Positions 42,684-50,941 of a stretch of 64,000 nt of DNA are shown here, in pieces (the stretch's first letter is position 1; each line of letters starts with the position of its first letter). Source of the stretch: Nocardioidaceae bacterium (GTDB lineage Bacteria > Actinomycetota > Actinomycetes > Propionibacteriales > Nocardioidaceae); contig JACJWW010000001.1 in assembly GCA_020636935.1 (NCBI GenBank), positions 1-64,000 of the forward strand, given 5' to 3'. The notes beneath the pieces were generated by a model that was not told the DNA's origin, made no database searches, and worked only from the letters and a program-made list of their open reading frames with translations. A program made the translations under genes and the position numbers.

Positions 42684-43640
42684 CTAGAGAAGGCCCTTGT
42701 CCTTCAAGAACTGCCTGGCCACATCGTCTGGTTTGAGCCGTTCGGCATCGACCTTGGCATTCATCCTGGCCAGGTCGCCAGTGGTCAACTCCTCGGAGAG
42801 TTTGTTGAGGGCATCGGCAGCCTTGGGGTTGTCTTTGATCCAGGCCGAGTTGACGATCGGCACCAGATTTTCGGCATTCTGCAACTGCTTGTCGTCTTCG
42901 AGTACGACGATGCCCGCCGCGTCGAGGGTTCCGTCGGTGGACGACACCTGAGCCAACTCCACCTGCCCGTCGGTCAGGGCACGTTTGGTCTCGGCACTAC
43001 CAAAGCCCAAGGGCTCGATCTTGCTGATCTCGATGCCATAGACCTCCTTGAGACCTTTGGCGCAGTCCTGGCGGGTGCTGCAGTCACTGTTGGCCGCCAA
43101 GGCGATCGGCTGGCCCAGGGCCGCGAGGTCACTGAGGGTGCGCAGACGATGGGTTTCGGCGTACTTCGCCGTCACTGCATATGCATTTGCATTTGCGGCC
43201 TCCGCTGGCTCCAGGGGAGTCACTCCCCGCGGCGTAGCCAGTGACTTGAGCACCTCGAGGGTTGCTTCTGTGTCTGGGCTGGAGACCGGCTGCGCATCGG
43301 GTCCGTTTGCCTTGCGGTTGAGCGCTTCGGTGAATGAAGACAGGTAGTCGGCCGACACCTGGACTTGCCCCTTCTCCAAGACTGGGAGATAGACATCACG
43401 CGTGGAGAAGTTCTTCACCGTGGTCTGATAGCCGGCGTCACGAAGCAGGAGTCCATAAAGCGCGGTCATCACTTGGGCTTCGGTGAACTGCTGGCCGACG
43501 ATGGTCACCTTGCCCATGGGTGCCTTGCTCTGAGCGTCGTTCTCGGCGAACTTGTCTTTGCCGCATCCGCTGATGAGCAGTGCCAATGCTGCTACCAGTG
43601 TCAGCACAAATGTCTGTCGAAGTATTCGCTGTTGGGGCAT
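42684..43640 (-). CDS. Osmoprotectant (glycine betaine/choline-type) ABC transporter substrate-binding lipoprotein
   Basis: A lipobox LLISGC (Cys26) follows a signal peptide. The mature 290 residues form an OpuAC-type binding protein: VTIVGQQFTEAQVMTALYGLLLRDAGY, YLSSFTEALN, LGFGSAETKRALTDGQVELAQVSSTDG. It belongs with OpuC/OsmF-like importers of compatible solutes. The cognate permeases and ATPase are probably those at 45686-48068, 2 kb away beyond an unrelated exporter. Confidence 0.9.
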   Translation of the reverse strand: MPQQRILRQTFVLTLVAALALLISGCGKDKFAENDAQSKAPMGKVTIVGQQFTEAQVMTALYGLLLRDAGYQTTVKNFSTRDVYLPVLEKGQVQVSADYLSSFTEALNRKANGPDAQPVSSPDTEATLEVLKSLATPRGVTPLEPAEAANANAYAVTAKYAETHRLRTLSDLAALGQPIALAANSDCSTRQDCAKGLKEVYGIEISKIEPLGFGSAETKRALTDGQVELAQVSSTDGTLDAAGIVVLEDDKQLQNAENLVPIVNSAWIKDNPKAADALNKLSEELTTGDLARMNAKVDAERLKPDDVARQFLKDKGLL

Positions 43641-43687
43641 GTCTAGACCTTAGCGACCCAAGGCTGGTCGGGCTACCAAGTCTTCAC

Positions 43688-43718
43688 TTGACACTTTAAC
43701 CATTCTCAGCGCTAGGCT
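43688..43718 (+). promoter_or_regulatory. Predicted leaderless promoter of the DrrA-like ATPase
   Basis: TTGACA (43688-43693) and TAGGCT (43713-43718) are 19 nt apart, slightly long. The GTG start of the ATPase gene begins 8 nt after the -10, which implies a leaderless transcript. Confidence 0.45.
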
Positions 43719-43726
43719 GGCCTTTT

Positions 43727-44686
43727 GTGACTCCACCCAACGCCTCTCCCACGATCGAGGCAATCGATCTGGTCAAGACCTTCGGCGACATGACCGCAGT
43801 CGATCGGGTTTCCTTCCAAGTCCCCACAGGCAGTGTCTTGGGCCTGCTCGGCCCCAATGGCGCGGGCAAGACCACGACCGTGCGCATGATGACCACCTTG
43901 ACCCCTCCCACGTCAGGAACCGGCCGCATCGCCGGGCATGACATCATCAAGGAGCCTGCCGCCGTACGCCGCAGCATGGGCTTGACCGCCCAATCTGCAA
44001 CTGTCGATGAGTTGCTGACTGGTCGAGAAAATCTCCGGCTGATCGCCGACCTCTACGGCATCGACAAGCAGCGCACCCGCTCCTTGGCCGACGAACTCCT
44101 CGAGCGCTTCTCGCTCACCGATGCCGCGGACAAGGTGGCCAAGCAGTATTCAGGAGGCATGCGCAGACGCCTCGACTTGGCGGCCAGCCTCGTTGCCGCT
44201 CCTCCCGTGCTCTTCCTGGACGAACCCACAACCGGTCTCGACCCCAGATCCAGACAGGAGTTGTGGGAGGTGCTTCGTGGCCTGGTCAAAGAGGGCACCA
44301 CCTTGCTGTTGACCACGCAATATCTCGAAGAGGCTGACAACCTGGCCGACAACGTCATCGTGATCGACAAGGGGCGGATCATCGCCGAGGGCACCCCCTT
44401 GCAATTGAAGGATCGTTCTGGAGCAGCCCGCCTCGTGGTGACTCTTTCTCGGCCTGAAGACATCCCACAGGCACACGAGTTGCTCAAAGGAGTGATCCCG
44501 GAGCTCCATCTCGACGAAGACGTGCGGCAGTTCAGCGGGCCGGCGGATCTTGCGTCGATCAATACCTTGGCGAGCCTGCTCGCCGATCACGAGATCGAGG
44601 TCGATGACCTTGGCCTAAAACGGCCCAGCCTCGACGATGTCTTCTTGAGCTTGACCGGCCACCGCGCAGAGGAGGCCGCAAAATGA
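43727..44686 (+). CDS. ABC exporter ATP-binding protein, DrrA-type
   Basis: The 319-residue ATPase has Walker A GPNGAGKTTTVRMMT, the signature YSGGMRRRLDLA, Walker B VLFLDEPTTGLD and the C-terminal extension common to daunorubicin-resistance (DrrA) ATPases. It probably powers export of a drug, lipid or other hydrophobic compound with the next gene. It starts at GTG 43727 without a ribosome site. It ends in a 4-nt ATGA overlap with the permease. Confidence 0.9.
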   Translation: MTPPNASPTIEAIDLVKTFGDMTAVDRVSFQVPTGSVLGLLGPNGAGKTTTVRMMTTLTPPTSGTGRIAGHDIIKEPAAVRRSMGLTAQSATVDELLTGRENLRLIADLYGIDKQRTRSLADELLERFSLTDAADKVAKQYSGGMRRRLDLAASLVAAPPVLFLDEPTTGLDPRSRQELWEVLRGLVKEGTTLLLTTQYLEEADNLADNVIVIDKGRIIAEGTPLQLKDRSGAARLVVTLSRPEDIPQAHELLKGVIPELHLDEDVRQFSGPADLASINTLASLLADHEIEVDDLGLKRPSLDDVFLSLTGHRAEEAAK

Positions 44687-45477
44687 GCGCCAGCTTCGGT
44701 CGACAGATCCGATCACTCGTGCGGCGCAACCTGATCCACATCAAACGCCAGCCAGAGGCCCTCACCGATGTCACGATCCAACCGGTGATGTTTGTGCTGC
44801 TCTTCGCCTATGTCTTCGGCGGCTCGATCAACATCCCCGGAGGCAGCTATCGCGAATGGCTGCTGCCCGGCATCATGGCCCAGACGATGGCCTTCTCGTC
44901 ATTCGTGGTGGCAATCGGGCTCAACAATGACCTCCAGAAGGGGATCATCGATCGCTTCCGGTCGCTGCCCATCCACCGCCCTTCGGTGCTGCTGGCTCGC
45001 GCGATCTCATCGGTAATGCACTCAAGCATCGGCATCGTGGTGATGTCATTGACTGGTCTGATCGTCGGCTGGAGGATCCACGAAGGAGTCGGCAAGGCAC
45101 TCTTGGCCTATCTACTCTTGTTGCTCTTCGGCTTCGCGATGATCTGGATCGGCATCCTGGTGGGCTCGAGCATGGACTCACCTGAGGCCGTCAATGGCGT
45201 CATGTTCGCCACGATGTTCCCGATCACCTTCTTGGCCAATACCTTTGCTCCCCCAGAGGGGATGCCGACATTTGTGCGGGTCATCGCGGAGTGGAATCCC
45301 ATCTCCGCCCTCGTGCAGGCCATGCGGGAGCTTTGGGGCAACACTGGCAATTTCCCAACCCCTGAAGCTTGGCCACTGCAGCATCCGGTGCTGGTCTCAA
45401 TCGGCTGGTCGGTCCTGATCTCCGTGGTGGTGGCGCCAATGGCACTGCGCGCCTACAACCGGCGTACGACGAACTAG
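44683..45477 (+). CDS. ABC-2 type exporter permease, DrrB-type
   Basis: The 264-residue protein has about six transmembrane segments (VMFVLLFAYVFGG, MAQTMAFSSFVVAIGL, IVVMSLTGLIVGW, LLLLLFGFAMIWIGILVGS, MFATMFPITFLANTF and a last one near the C-terminus) and the ABC-2 signature around MPTFVRVIAEWNPISALVQAMRELWGN. It pairs with the upstream ATPase through an ATGA overlap. Substrate unknown. Confidence 0.88.
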   Translation: MSASFGRQIRSLVRRNLIHIKRQPEALTDVTIQPVMFVLLFAYVFGGSINIPGGSYREWLLPGIMAQTMAFSSFVVAIGLNNDLQKGIIDRFRSLPIHRPSVLLARAISSVMHSSIGIVVMSLTGLIVGWRIHEGVGKALLAYLLLLLFGFAMIWIGILVGSSMDSPEAVNGVMFATMFPITFLANTFAPPEGMPTFVRVIAEWNPISALVQAMRELWGNTGNFPTPEAWPLQHPVLVSIGWSVLISVVVAPMALRAYNRRTTN

Positions 45478-45511
45478 CCGCCCGCGGGCAGCCACTCTCA
45501 GCACCGGTCAA

Positions 45512-45645
45512 CGTCATACGAACCGGCAAGAATCTCGCTTGCGTCATCCAAATGGTGGCGAACCCACGCTAACGTCATCAAATCGAGGCCATAAGGCCAC
45601 CCAACGTATGACGCTAACCCCCCATGGCGCCACGCACGCATGACG
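45512..45645. repeat. Phased array of CGTCAT/ATGACG hexamers
   Basis: CGTCAT occurs at 45512, 45542 and 45573, then inverted as ATGACG at 45608 and 45640, so the spacing is 30-35 bp. The 208-bp gap lies between the convergent exporter permease and the osmoprotectant permease. A small GGCC-ATAA-GGCC hairpin sits in the middle and might serve as terminator. No gene is visible here. Confidence 0.55.
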
Positions 45646-45685
45646 ACGTAACCCCGTACGGCGAGTCAAAGGCGCAGCCGAAGGC

Positions 45686-46369
45686 TCAACTTGGCCTGGC
45701 CACCGCCCGCTGCACCAGGGACATGCCAGCGTCGAGCAGTAGAGCGATCGCAGCCACGATGATCGAGGCGCCGATCACCTCGGCACCATCTTGGCTGTCA
45801 TAGCCGTGCACGATGATCCGCCCCATGCCCGGGCCGGCCACCAGCGCGGCAACGGTGGCGGTCGCCCACACCTGCACCACGGCCAGCCGGATCCCCGAGA
45901 CGATCACCGGCAGCGCTGCGGGCAGCTCCACACCCACGAGCACTTGGCGCCCTGACATGCCCATCCCTCGGGCAGCCTCGACCAGGTCGGGGTCAACCCC
46001 GCGCATCGCCGTATAGGTGTTGGTCACGATCGGTGGCAGGGCAAAGGCGGTCAAGGTGAGCAGGGTGGCCAGACCTGCGCGACCGAAGGGCCCGAGAGTG
46101 TCGCTCCCGACGAAGCCCAAGGACAACAGCGACAGCAGTGCGATCACCGGGATCGCCCGCCCGACATTCGTCACATTGATTGCCAAGACCCCGCCCTTGC
46201 CCAGGTGACCCAGCCAGAGCGAAAGCGGCAGACCTATCGCGGCTGCGATCAACATGGCTGCGATCGTCAGCAGTGAGTGCTCAGCCAGACGGTGCCAGAC
46301 CCCGTCATCGCCCTGCCACGTGGCCGGGTCGGCAAACCAGGCCCAGACATCAATCCGCCAGACAATCAT
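45686..46369 (-). CDS. Osmoprotectant ABC transporter permease (OpuCB/OpuCD-like)
   Basis: The 227-residue protein has about five to six transmembrane helices and the EAA-type loop VEAARGMGMSGRQVLVGVELPAALPVI, which docks the ATPase. It begins MIVWRIDVWAWFADPATWQG. ATG 46369 overlaps the upstream permease stop in an ATGA junction; the frame continues to 46459. With the next permease it forms the membrane part of an osmoprotectant importer. Confidence 0.88.
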   Translation of the reverse strand: MIVWRIDVWAWFADPATWQGDDGVWHRLAEHSLLTIAAMLIAAAIGLPLSLWLGHLGKGGVLAINVTNVGRAIPVIALLSLLSLGFVGSDTLGPFGRAGLATLLTLTAFALPPIVTNTYTAMRGVDPDLVEAARGMGMSGRQVLVGVELPAALPVIVSGIRLAVVQVWATATVAALVAGPGMGRIIVHGYDSQDGAEVIGASIIVAAIALLLDAGMSLVQRAVARPS

Positions 46370-47067
46370 CGGACCACCTCGGTGCGCCGTAGCCAAGGAG
46401 TGAGCATTCGCTCCACCAGCACCAAGAGCAGATCGAGCACCAGTGCAAGCAAGACGCACAGGACGCTCGTTGCCAGCACCTGGGCCTTGAAGTTGGTGCG
46501 TTGACCGTCGAGCAACATGCCGCCGAGCCCGCCAGCGTCGAGGATGGCACCCACCGTGGTCAGGGCAACAGCCGACACCACTGCCACCCGGAGGCCCGCC
46601 ATCACAGTGGGCAGAGCCAGGGGCACCTGCACCTTCAGCAGGAGGGCGCCGTCACTGTGACCGACCCCGCGGGCAGACTCAACCACTTCGGGTGGCACTG
46701 CTCGCAGGCCATCCAGGATCGCCCGCACCAGGATCGTCAAGGAATACAGCCCCAGCCCGAGCACGACCGTCTGCACAGTCAACCCACTCAAAGGCACCAG
46801 CAGCGAGAAGAGGGCCAGTGAGGGGATCGTGTAGATGGCCGTGGTCGAGCCCAACAAGATCGCTTCCAATCTCGGGTAGCGTCGAGACAACCACGCCAGC
46901 GGGAGAGCGATGACCAGACCCAGCACCACTGACGCCAACACAATGCCGAGATGTTGCATGGTGGCATCAGCCAGCTCCGTACGCCGAGTCAGCAGATATT
47001 CACCGCAGATCCATTCGTTGCGGGTCAGGCAGTTGTCCACTGCGAGAGGAGCAATTGCCAGTGCCAT
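46366..47067 (-). CDS. Osmoprotectant ABC transporter permease (OpuCB/OpuCD-like)
   Basis: The 233-residue protein has a hydrophobic N-terminal region after an outside loop (NCLTRNEWICGEYLL), then helices including LGIVLASVVLGLVIALPLAWL and the coupling loop VESARGVGHSDGALLLKVQVPLALPTVM. It is a paralogue of the other permease. ATG 47067 is chosen; GTG 47070 is directly adjacent. Its start is 26 bp from that of the divergent ATPase, so a shared regulatory region must be very compact. Confidence 0.88.
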   Translation of the reverse strand: MALAIAPLAVDNCLTRNEWICGEYLLTRRTELADATMQHLGIVLASVVLGLVIALPLAWLSRRYPRLEAILLGSTTAIYTIPSLALFSLLVPLSGLTVQTVVLGLGLYSLTILVRAILDGLRAVPPEVVESARGVGHSDGALLLKVQVPLALPTVMAGLRVAVVSAVALTTVGAILDAGGLGGMLLDGQRTNFKAQVLATSVLCVLLALVLDLLLVLVERMLTPWLRRTEVVR

Positions 47068-47093
47068 CACAGGGTGAACCTAGCGCGAATCCG

Positions 47094-48068
47094 ATGATCG
47101 AGCTGTCAGGCGTGACCAAGACCTATCCAGGTGGCACTCAAGCGGTCAAGGAGCTAGACCTCGCCGTGCAGCAGGGCGAGATCGTCTGCCTGGTCGGTCC
47201 TTCAGGGTGCGGCAAGTCGACCACCCTGAAGATGATCAACCGTCTGATCGAGCCCACATCCGGCACGATCCGGGTCAACGGCGTCGACGTCTCCAAGGCC
47301 GACGCCGTGCAACTCCGCCGTGGCATCGGCTATGTGATCCAACATGTCGGGCTCTTCCCGCACCAACGCATCTTGGCGAATGTGATGTCTGTACCCCGAT
47401 TGCTCGGCGTCCCCAAATCCGTCGCCGCATCTCGAGCCGAGGAATTGCTCGCCCAGGTCGGCCTAGACCCGGCCGACTTCGCCACGCGCTATCCGCACCA
47501 ACTCTCAGGTGGGCAACAACAGCGCGTCGGACTGGCCCGAGCCTTAGCGGCCGACCCACCCGTGCTGCTGATGGATGAGCCCTTTGGCGCCGTAGACCCA
47601 CTGGTCAGGGTTCATTTGCAAGACTTCTTCCTCGGCCTGCAAAAGACCCTGCACAAGACGGTCGTGATGGTGACTCATGACATAGATGAAGCCGTCAAGA
47701 TGGGTGATCGCGTCGCGGTCTTCAATGCCCACGGCGAGTTGGCGCAATTTGCCAAACCGGCCACTCTCCTTGCACTACCAAGCGATGACTTCGTGGCTGA
47801 TTTCGTTGGCCGTGCCAGAGGGCTACGCCGCTTGGCGGTGACCGCCATCAACCCGGAGCGGTTGCTGCCGGTCGACACCATCGCGGTGTCCCAACTCGGC
47901 GCAGCCGTCGACCACAAGGCCTCCCTTGAGGATGTGCTTGCCCTGATGATGCGTGAGGACCAGCCCATGGTCGGCGTCACCGACGGGCCGAAGTTCATCG
48001 GCGTACTCACCCCCGACAGCGTGCACGCAATGCTGCGAGCCGACATCCACGATGATCTGGCGGAATGA
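47094..48068 (+). CDS. Osmoprotectant ABC transporter ATP-binding protein (ProV/OpuCA-like)
   Basis: The 324-residue ATPase has Walker A GPSGCGKSTTLKMINRL, the betaine/proline-family Q-loop region YVIQHVGLFPHQ, signature LSGGQQQRVGLARALA and Walker B VLLMDEPFGAVDPLVR. The last about 65 residues form a CBS-like regulatory tail (ASLEDVLALMMREDQPMVGVTDG). Start ATG 47094 is preferred over TTG 47055, which lies inside the divergent permease gene. It completes the importer with the two permeases. Confidence 0.9.
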   Translation: MIELSGVTKTYPGGTQAVKELDLAVQQGEIVCLVGPSGCGKSTTLKMINRLIEPTSGTIRVNGVDVSKADAVQLRRGIGYVIQHVGLFPHQRILANVMSVPRLLGVPKSVAASRAEELLAQVGLDPADFATRYPHQLSGGQQQRVGLARALAADPPVLLMDEPFGAVDPLVRVHLQDFFLGLQKTLHKTVVMVTHDIDEAVKMGDRVAVFNAHGELAQFAKPATLLALPSDDFVADFVGRARGLRRLAVTAINPERLLPVDTIAVSQLGAAVDHKASLEDVLALMMREDQPMVGVTDGPKFIGVLTPDSVHAMLRADIHDDLAE

Positions 48069-48085
48069 CCCACCTAGCTCTTGGC

Positions 48086-48685
48086 TCAGGCGGTTTCGGT
48101 CTGCTCCACGCCCCGGTGGCGAGCATTGGCCTGGTCGGCCTCCCACTCGGCCAAGGCTTGCACTGACGGCTCGCCAGGGACGATCCATTCGGTGAGGGCT
48201 TCATCTGCTTCGGCGCGTTGCTCAGCCAAGGAGTGCTCGAGCTCGGCGACTCGGTCTTGGGCACTCTTCAGCTCATCTGTGGTGGCGGTCAGCTTGGCTG
48301 CAGACTCAACTGCCGCACGTTGATGAGTGACCACCTCGTGCTCCAGTTCACGTTGCACCTTGGTCGACTCTGCCAAGCGCTCGGTCATCACCGAGGTGAA
48401 CTCAGCATGATCTGCAGCGCGCTCGGCATACAACGACTTGTAGGCATTGGCTGTGGCGGCCCGCTCGCGCGCGCTCTCTTGACGAGACTGCAGCACTTCG
48501 GTCCACATGATCCGCAACGCCGCCCATGACAAGGCAATGGCACCCACACTGGCCAGGCTCAACCAAAACGATGATTGAGTCGGCAGGGCGACGACCACCA
48601 CGGCGGTGGCCACCGAGAGGAGCAGCACCGCTACGGTGACGCGGACACTGCGCTGACGACGACGTTGAGGAGTTGCAGCTGCCAT
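48086..48685 (-). CDS. Membrane protein with two N-terminal helices and a long coiled coil
   Basis: The 199-residue protein has two transmembrane helices (about 15-34 and 40-60), followed by about 100 residues of predicted coiled coil rich in Ala, Glu, Gln and Arg (SARERAATANAYKSLYAERA and onward). The final segment is acidic with WIVPGEPSV. No enzymatic motif is seen. ATG 48685 is used; the frame extends to 48724. It is an actinobacterial conserved hypothetical. It lies 28 bp downstream of the DUF3180 gene and converges on the osmoprotectant ATPase gene. Confidence 0.7.
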   Translation of the reverse strand: MAAATPQRRRQRSVRVTVAVLLLSVATAVVVVALPTQSSFWLSLASVGAIALSWAALRIMWTEVLQSRQESARERAATANAYKSLYAERAADHAEFTSVMTERLAESTKVQRELEHEVVTHQRAAVESAAKLTATTDELKSAQDRVAELEHSLAEQRAEADEALTEWIVPGEPSVQALAEWEADQANARHRGVEQTETA

Positions 48686-48713
48686 ACGACGAGGGTATGG
48701 CTTGGACCGCAGC

Positions 48714-49184
48714 TCAGGGCACACGACACGCGCGCTCCAAGAGAAGCGCGAAGACCATGATCAGCCCGCTTCCAGTGGCGGCGATCAGCGAGCGGAGCAG
48801 CCGGGGCCCAGCCGCTACATCGGAGACCCCCAGTTGAGCAATCGCATAACCCACAAAGGCGCCCAAGAAGAAAGCGCCAACCAGCGCACAGGCCTTGCCC
48901 AAGACCAGTCGATTGACCGCTTGTTCAGCGCTGAGCGCGAGCCGATCGCGATGCAGCGTACGCCGAGTGAGCCACGCTGAGGCCCCGACGATCAAGGCAA
49001 TGAAGCCGACCAAGCCGACCACAGACCAAGAGACTCTCGGCTCGATCCAGCCCATTCTCAAAGCCACTGGGCGGGTAGCCCAGCCAAGCAGCAAACCAAT
49101 CACTCCGGCCACAGCCAAAACTGCTGGCCGGGTCAGTTGGAGATTGCCAACTGGCGGTTCGGGTCTAGGAGCTTGGGGTCTCAA
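48714..49184 (-). CDS. DUF3180 membrane protein
   Basis: The 156-residue protein has four predicted transmembrane helices (VLAVAGVIGLLLGWATRP, VVGLVGFIALIVGASAWL, ACALVGAFFLGAFVGYAIAQ, LIAATGSGLIMVFALLLE). It matches the DUF3180 family, regularly encoded after folK in actinobacteria. Its start overlaps folK by 20 nt, so it is translationally coupled to folate synthesis, for reasons unknown. Confidence 0.82.
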   Translation of the reverse strand: MRPQAPRPEPPVGNLQLTRPAVLAVAGVIGLLLGWATRPVALRMGWIEPRVSWSVVGLVGFIALIVGASAWLTRRTLHRDRLALSAEQAVNRLVLGKACALVGAFFLGAFVGYAIAQLGVSDVAAGPRLLRSLIAATGSGLIMVFALLLERACRVP

Positions 49185-49743
49185 GGACTAGGTCTTCAAG
49201 CTTGGTCACTCCGGAGCGATCAGCGGCCGCCAACAGGTCCTCGATTGGCCCGACACCGGGGAGTTCGGCGTCGGGCTCAATGTCATACCAGGGCTGCAGT
49301 ACGAAGGCCCGCTCTCCTGCCCGGGGGTGAGGCAATACGAAGTCAGGATCATTGATCCGGCGATCACCGACCACAATGAGATCGACATCCAGTGTGCGTG
49401 GTGCATTGTGGACACTTGGATCGCGCTCACGACCAAAGGCCGACTCGATCGCCAAACAACGCTCCAGCAGGGTGCGTGATGACAACGTAGTGTCGATCAG
49501 GACTACCGCATTCAGGAAGTCCTTGGCATCTTCTGGTGACTCCACTGGCACGGTTTCGTAGACCGCCGAGACCGAGGTAACCCACACATCAGGGGTATCG
49601 GCCAATGAGTTGACCGCACCTTGGAGGCTGAGGAAGCGCTCTCCAAGATTTGATCCGATCGCCAAAACCGCCCTTCGGATCGGGTGCATTTCACCAGTCA
49701 GGGTGTCGGCATTGATCGCGTGAGGATTGGGAGTTTCAGTCAT
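49165..49743 (-). CDS. folK: 2-amino-4-hydroxy-6-hydroxymethyldihydropteridine pyrophosphokinase
   Basis: HPPK transfers pyrophosphate from ATP to the pterin before FolP acts. The 192 residues include AVLAIGSNLGERFLSLQGAV, VYETVPVES, DFLNAVVLIDT, RTLDVDLIVVGD and LPHPRAGERAFVLQPW, the family's catalytic segments. The N-terminal about 20 residues are extra. It overlaps folB by 8 nt. Confidence 0.95.
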   Translation of the reverse strand: MTETPNPHAINADTLTGEMHPIRRAVLAIGSNLGERFLSLQGAVNSLADTPDVWVTSVSAVYETVPVESPEDAKDFLNAVVLIDTTLSSRTLLERCLAIESAFGRERDPSVHNAPRTLDVDLIVVGDRRINDPDFVLPHPRAGERAFVLQPWYDIEPDAELPGVGPIEDLLAAADRSGVTKLEDLVLETPSS

Positions 49744-50107
49744 TTCGGCTCCGGTTGATGGTCAGGGCGACATCGGCAAAGGTCGCTTGGATCGGGGCAT
49801 TGGGCTTGTGCACGGTCACTGCTACCGAAGAGACCAAGTCACGGCTCAGGCACACGTCAGCAATGCGTTGCGCCAAGGTCTCGATCAGGTCTACAGGGTC
49901 GTGGGCAACACTGGTCACCACGTCTTCCACCAACCTCCCATAATCGACAGTCTGGGCAAGATCATCGTGATGAGCTGCGGCCCGAGTGTCCACCGACAAA
50001 GCCAGGTCGATCACAAACACCTGTCCGTCGCGGCGCTCGTGTTCGAACACGCCATGATGCGCGTAGACCTCGATCCCGCGAATCTCGAGTAGATCTCCAG
50101 CATTCAT
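49736..50107 (-). CDS. folB: Dihydroneopterin aldolase
   Basis: FolB cleaves dihydroneopterin to the hydroxymethyl pterin. The 123-residue protein begins MNAGDLLEIRGIEVYAHHGVFEHER, with the typical YAHHGVFEHE signature, and contains TVDYGRLVEDV and LIETLAQRIADVCL. It is complete, lies 27 bp downstream of folP and overlaps folK by 8 nt. Confidence 0.95.
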   Translation of the reverse strand: MNAGDLLEIRGIEVYAHHGVFEHERRDGQVFVIDLALSVDTRAAAHHDDLAQTVDYGRLVEDVVTSVAHDPVDLIETLAQRIADVCLSRDLVSSVAVTVHKPNAPIQATFADVALTINRSRND

Positions 50108-50134
50108 CCATCCCGACCCTACCGGGGGCCTGGT

Positions 50135-50941
50135 TCAGTGCCGAAGCCGCCCGACGACCCGAAGGGCATCTCGACTGGCTCGCACATCATGCACCCTGAT
50201 CCCCCACACGTCACGCTGCGCCAAGATCGTGGTCAGCGCAACCGTGGCAGCCTCTCGATCATCAATCGGGCGAGGAGTGCCATCAGGTGCGGCCAGCAGG
50301 CTACCCAGGAAGGACTTGCGGCTGGCGCCGACCAGGAGCGGAAATCCGAGTTGGCCAAGCTCGTCGAGCCCGCGCAACAGCTCCCAGTTGTGCTCGGCTG
50401 TCTTGGCAAAACCCAGACCAGGGTCGAGGATCAGCCGTTCAGCGGCGATGCCAGCGGCAAGGCAGGCCTCCACCCGCTCACTCAACTCACGACGTACGTC
50501 GGCCACGACATCGGTGTAGTCCGCTCGATCCTGCATGGTCTTGGAGTGGGCCCGCCAATGCATCGCAACGAAGGGTGCCTCGTGATCGGCGACCACCTTC
50601 AGGATGTCGGGATCGGCCAGGCCCCCTGAGACGTCATTGATCAGGCTGGCCCCCGAGGCCAAGGCAGCCGCGGCCACCTCGTGACGCATGGTGTCGACCG
50701 AGACCCTGACTCCAGCGGCCACCAGTGCGTCAATCACCGGGATCACTCGGCTAAGTTCCTCGGCCAGAAGGGGTCTGGTGGCGCCAGGTCGCGTGGACTC
50801 ACCCCCTACATCAACCAGGTCGGCACCCTGCTCACGCAGCAGCAGTCCTTGAGCAATCGCCGCATCAGCGGCCGCGAACCTGCCACCATCTGAGAAGGAA
50901 TCCGGGGTCACATTGACCACGCCCATCAAGACTGGGTTCAT
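50135..50941 (-). CDS. folP: Dihydropteroate synthase
   Basis: FolP condenses p-aminobenzoate with the activated pterin, and is the sulfonamide target. The 268 residues begin MNPVLMGVVNVTPDSFSDGG and include DVGGESTRPGA, DTMRHEVAAAAL, INDVSGG, LILDPGLGFAKTAEHNWELL and LVGASRKSFLG. It overlaps folE by 4 nt. Confidence 0.97.
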   Translation of the reverse strand: MNPVLMGVVNVTPDSFSDGGRFAAADAAIAQGLLLREQGADLVDVGGESTRPGATRPLLAEELSRVIPVIDALVAAGVRVSVDTMRHEVAAAALASGASLINDVSGGLADPDILKVVADHEAPFVAMHWRAHSKTMQDRADYTDVVADVRRELSERVEACLAAGIAAERLILDPGLGFAKTAEHNWELLRGLDELGQLGFPLLVGASRKSFLGSLLAAPDGTPRPIDDREAATVALTTILAQRDVWGIRVHDVRASRDALRVVGRLRH

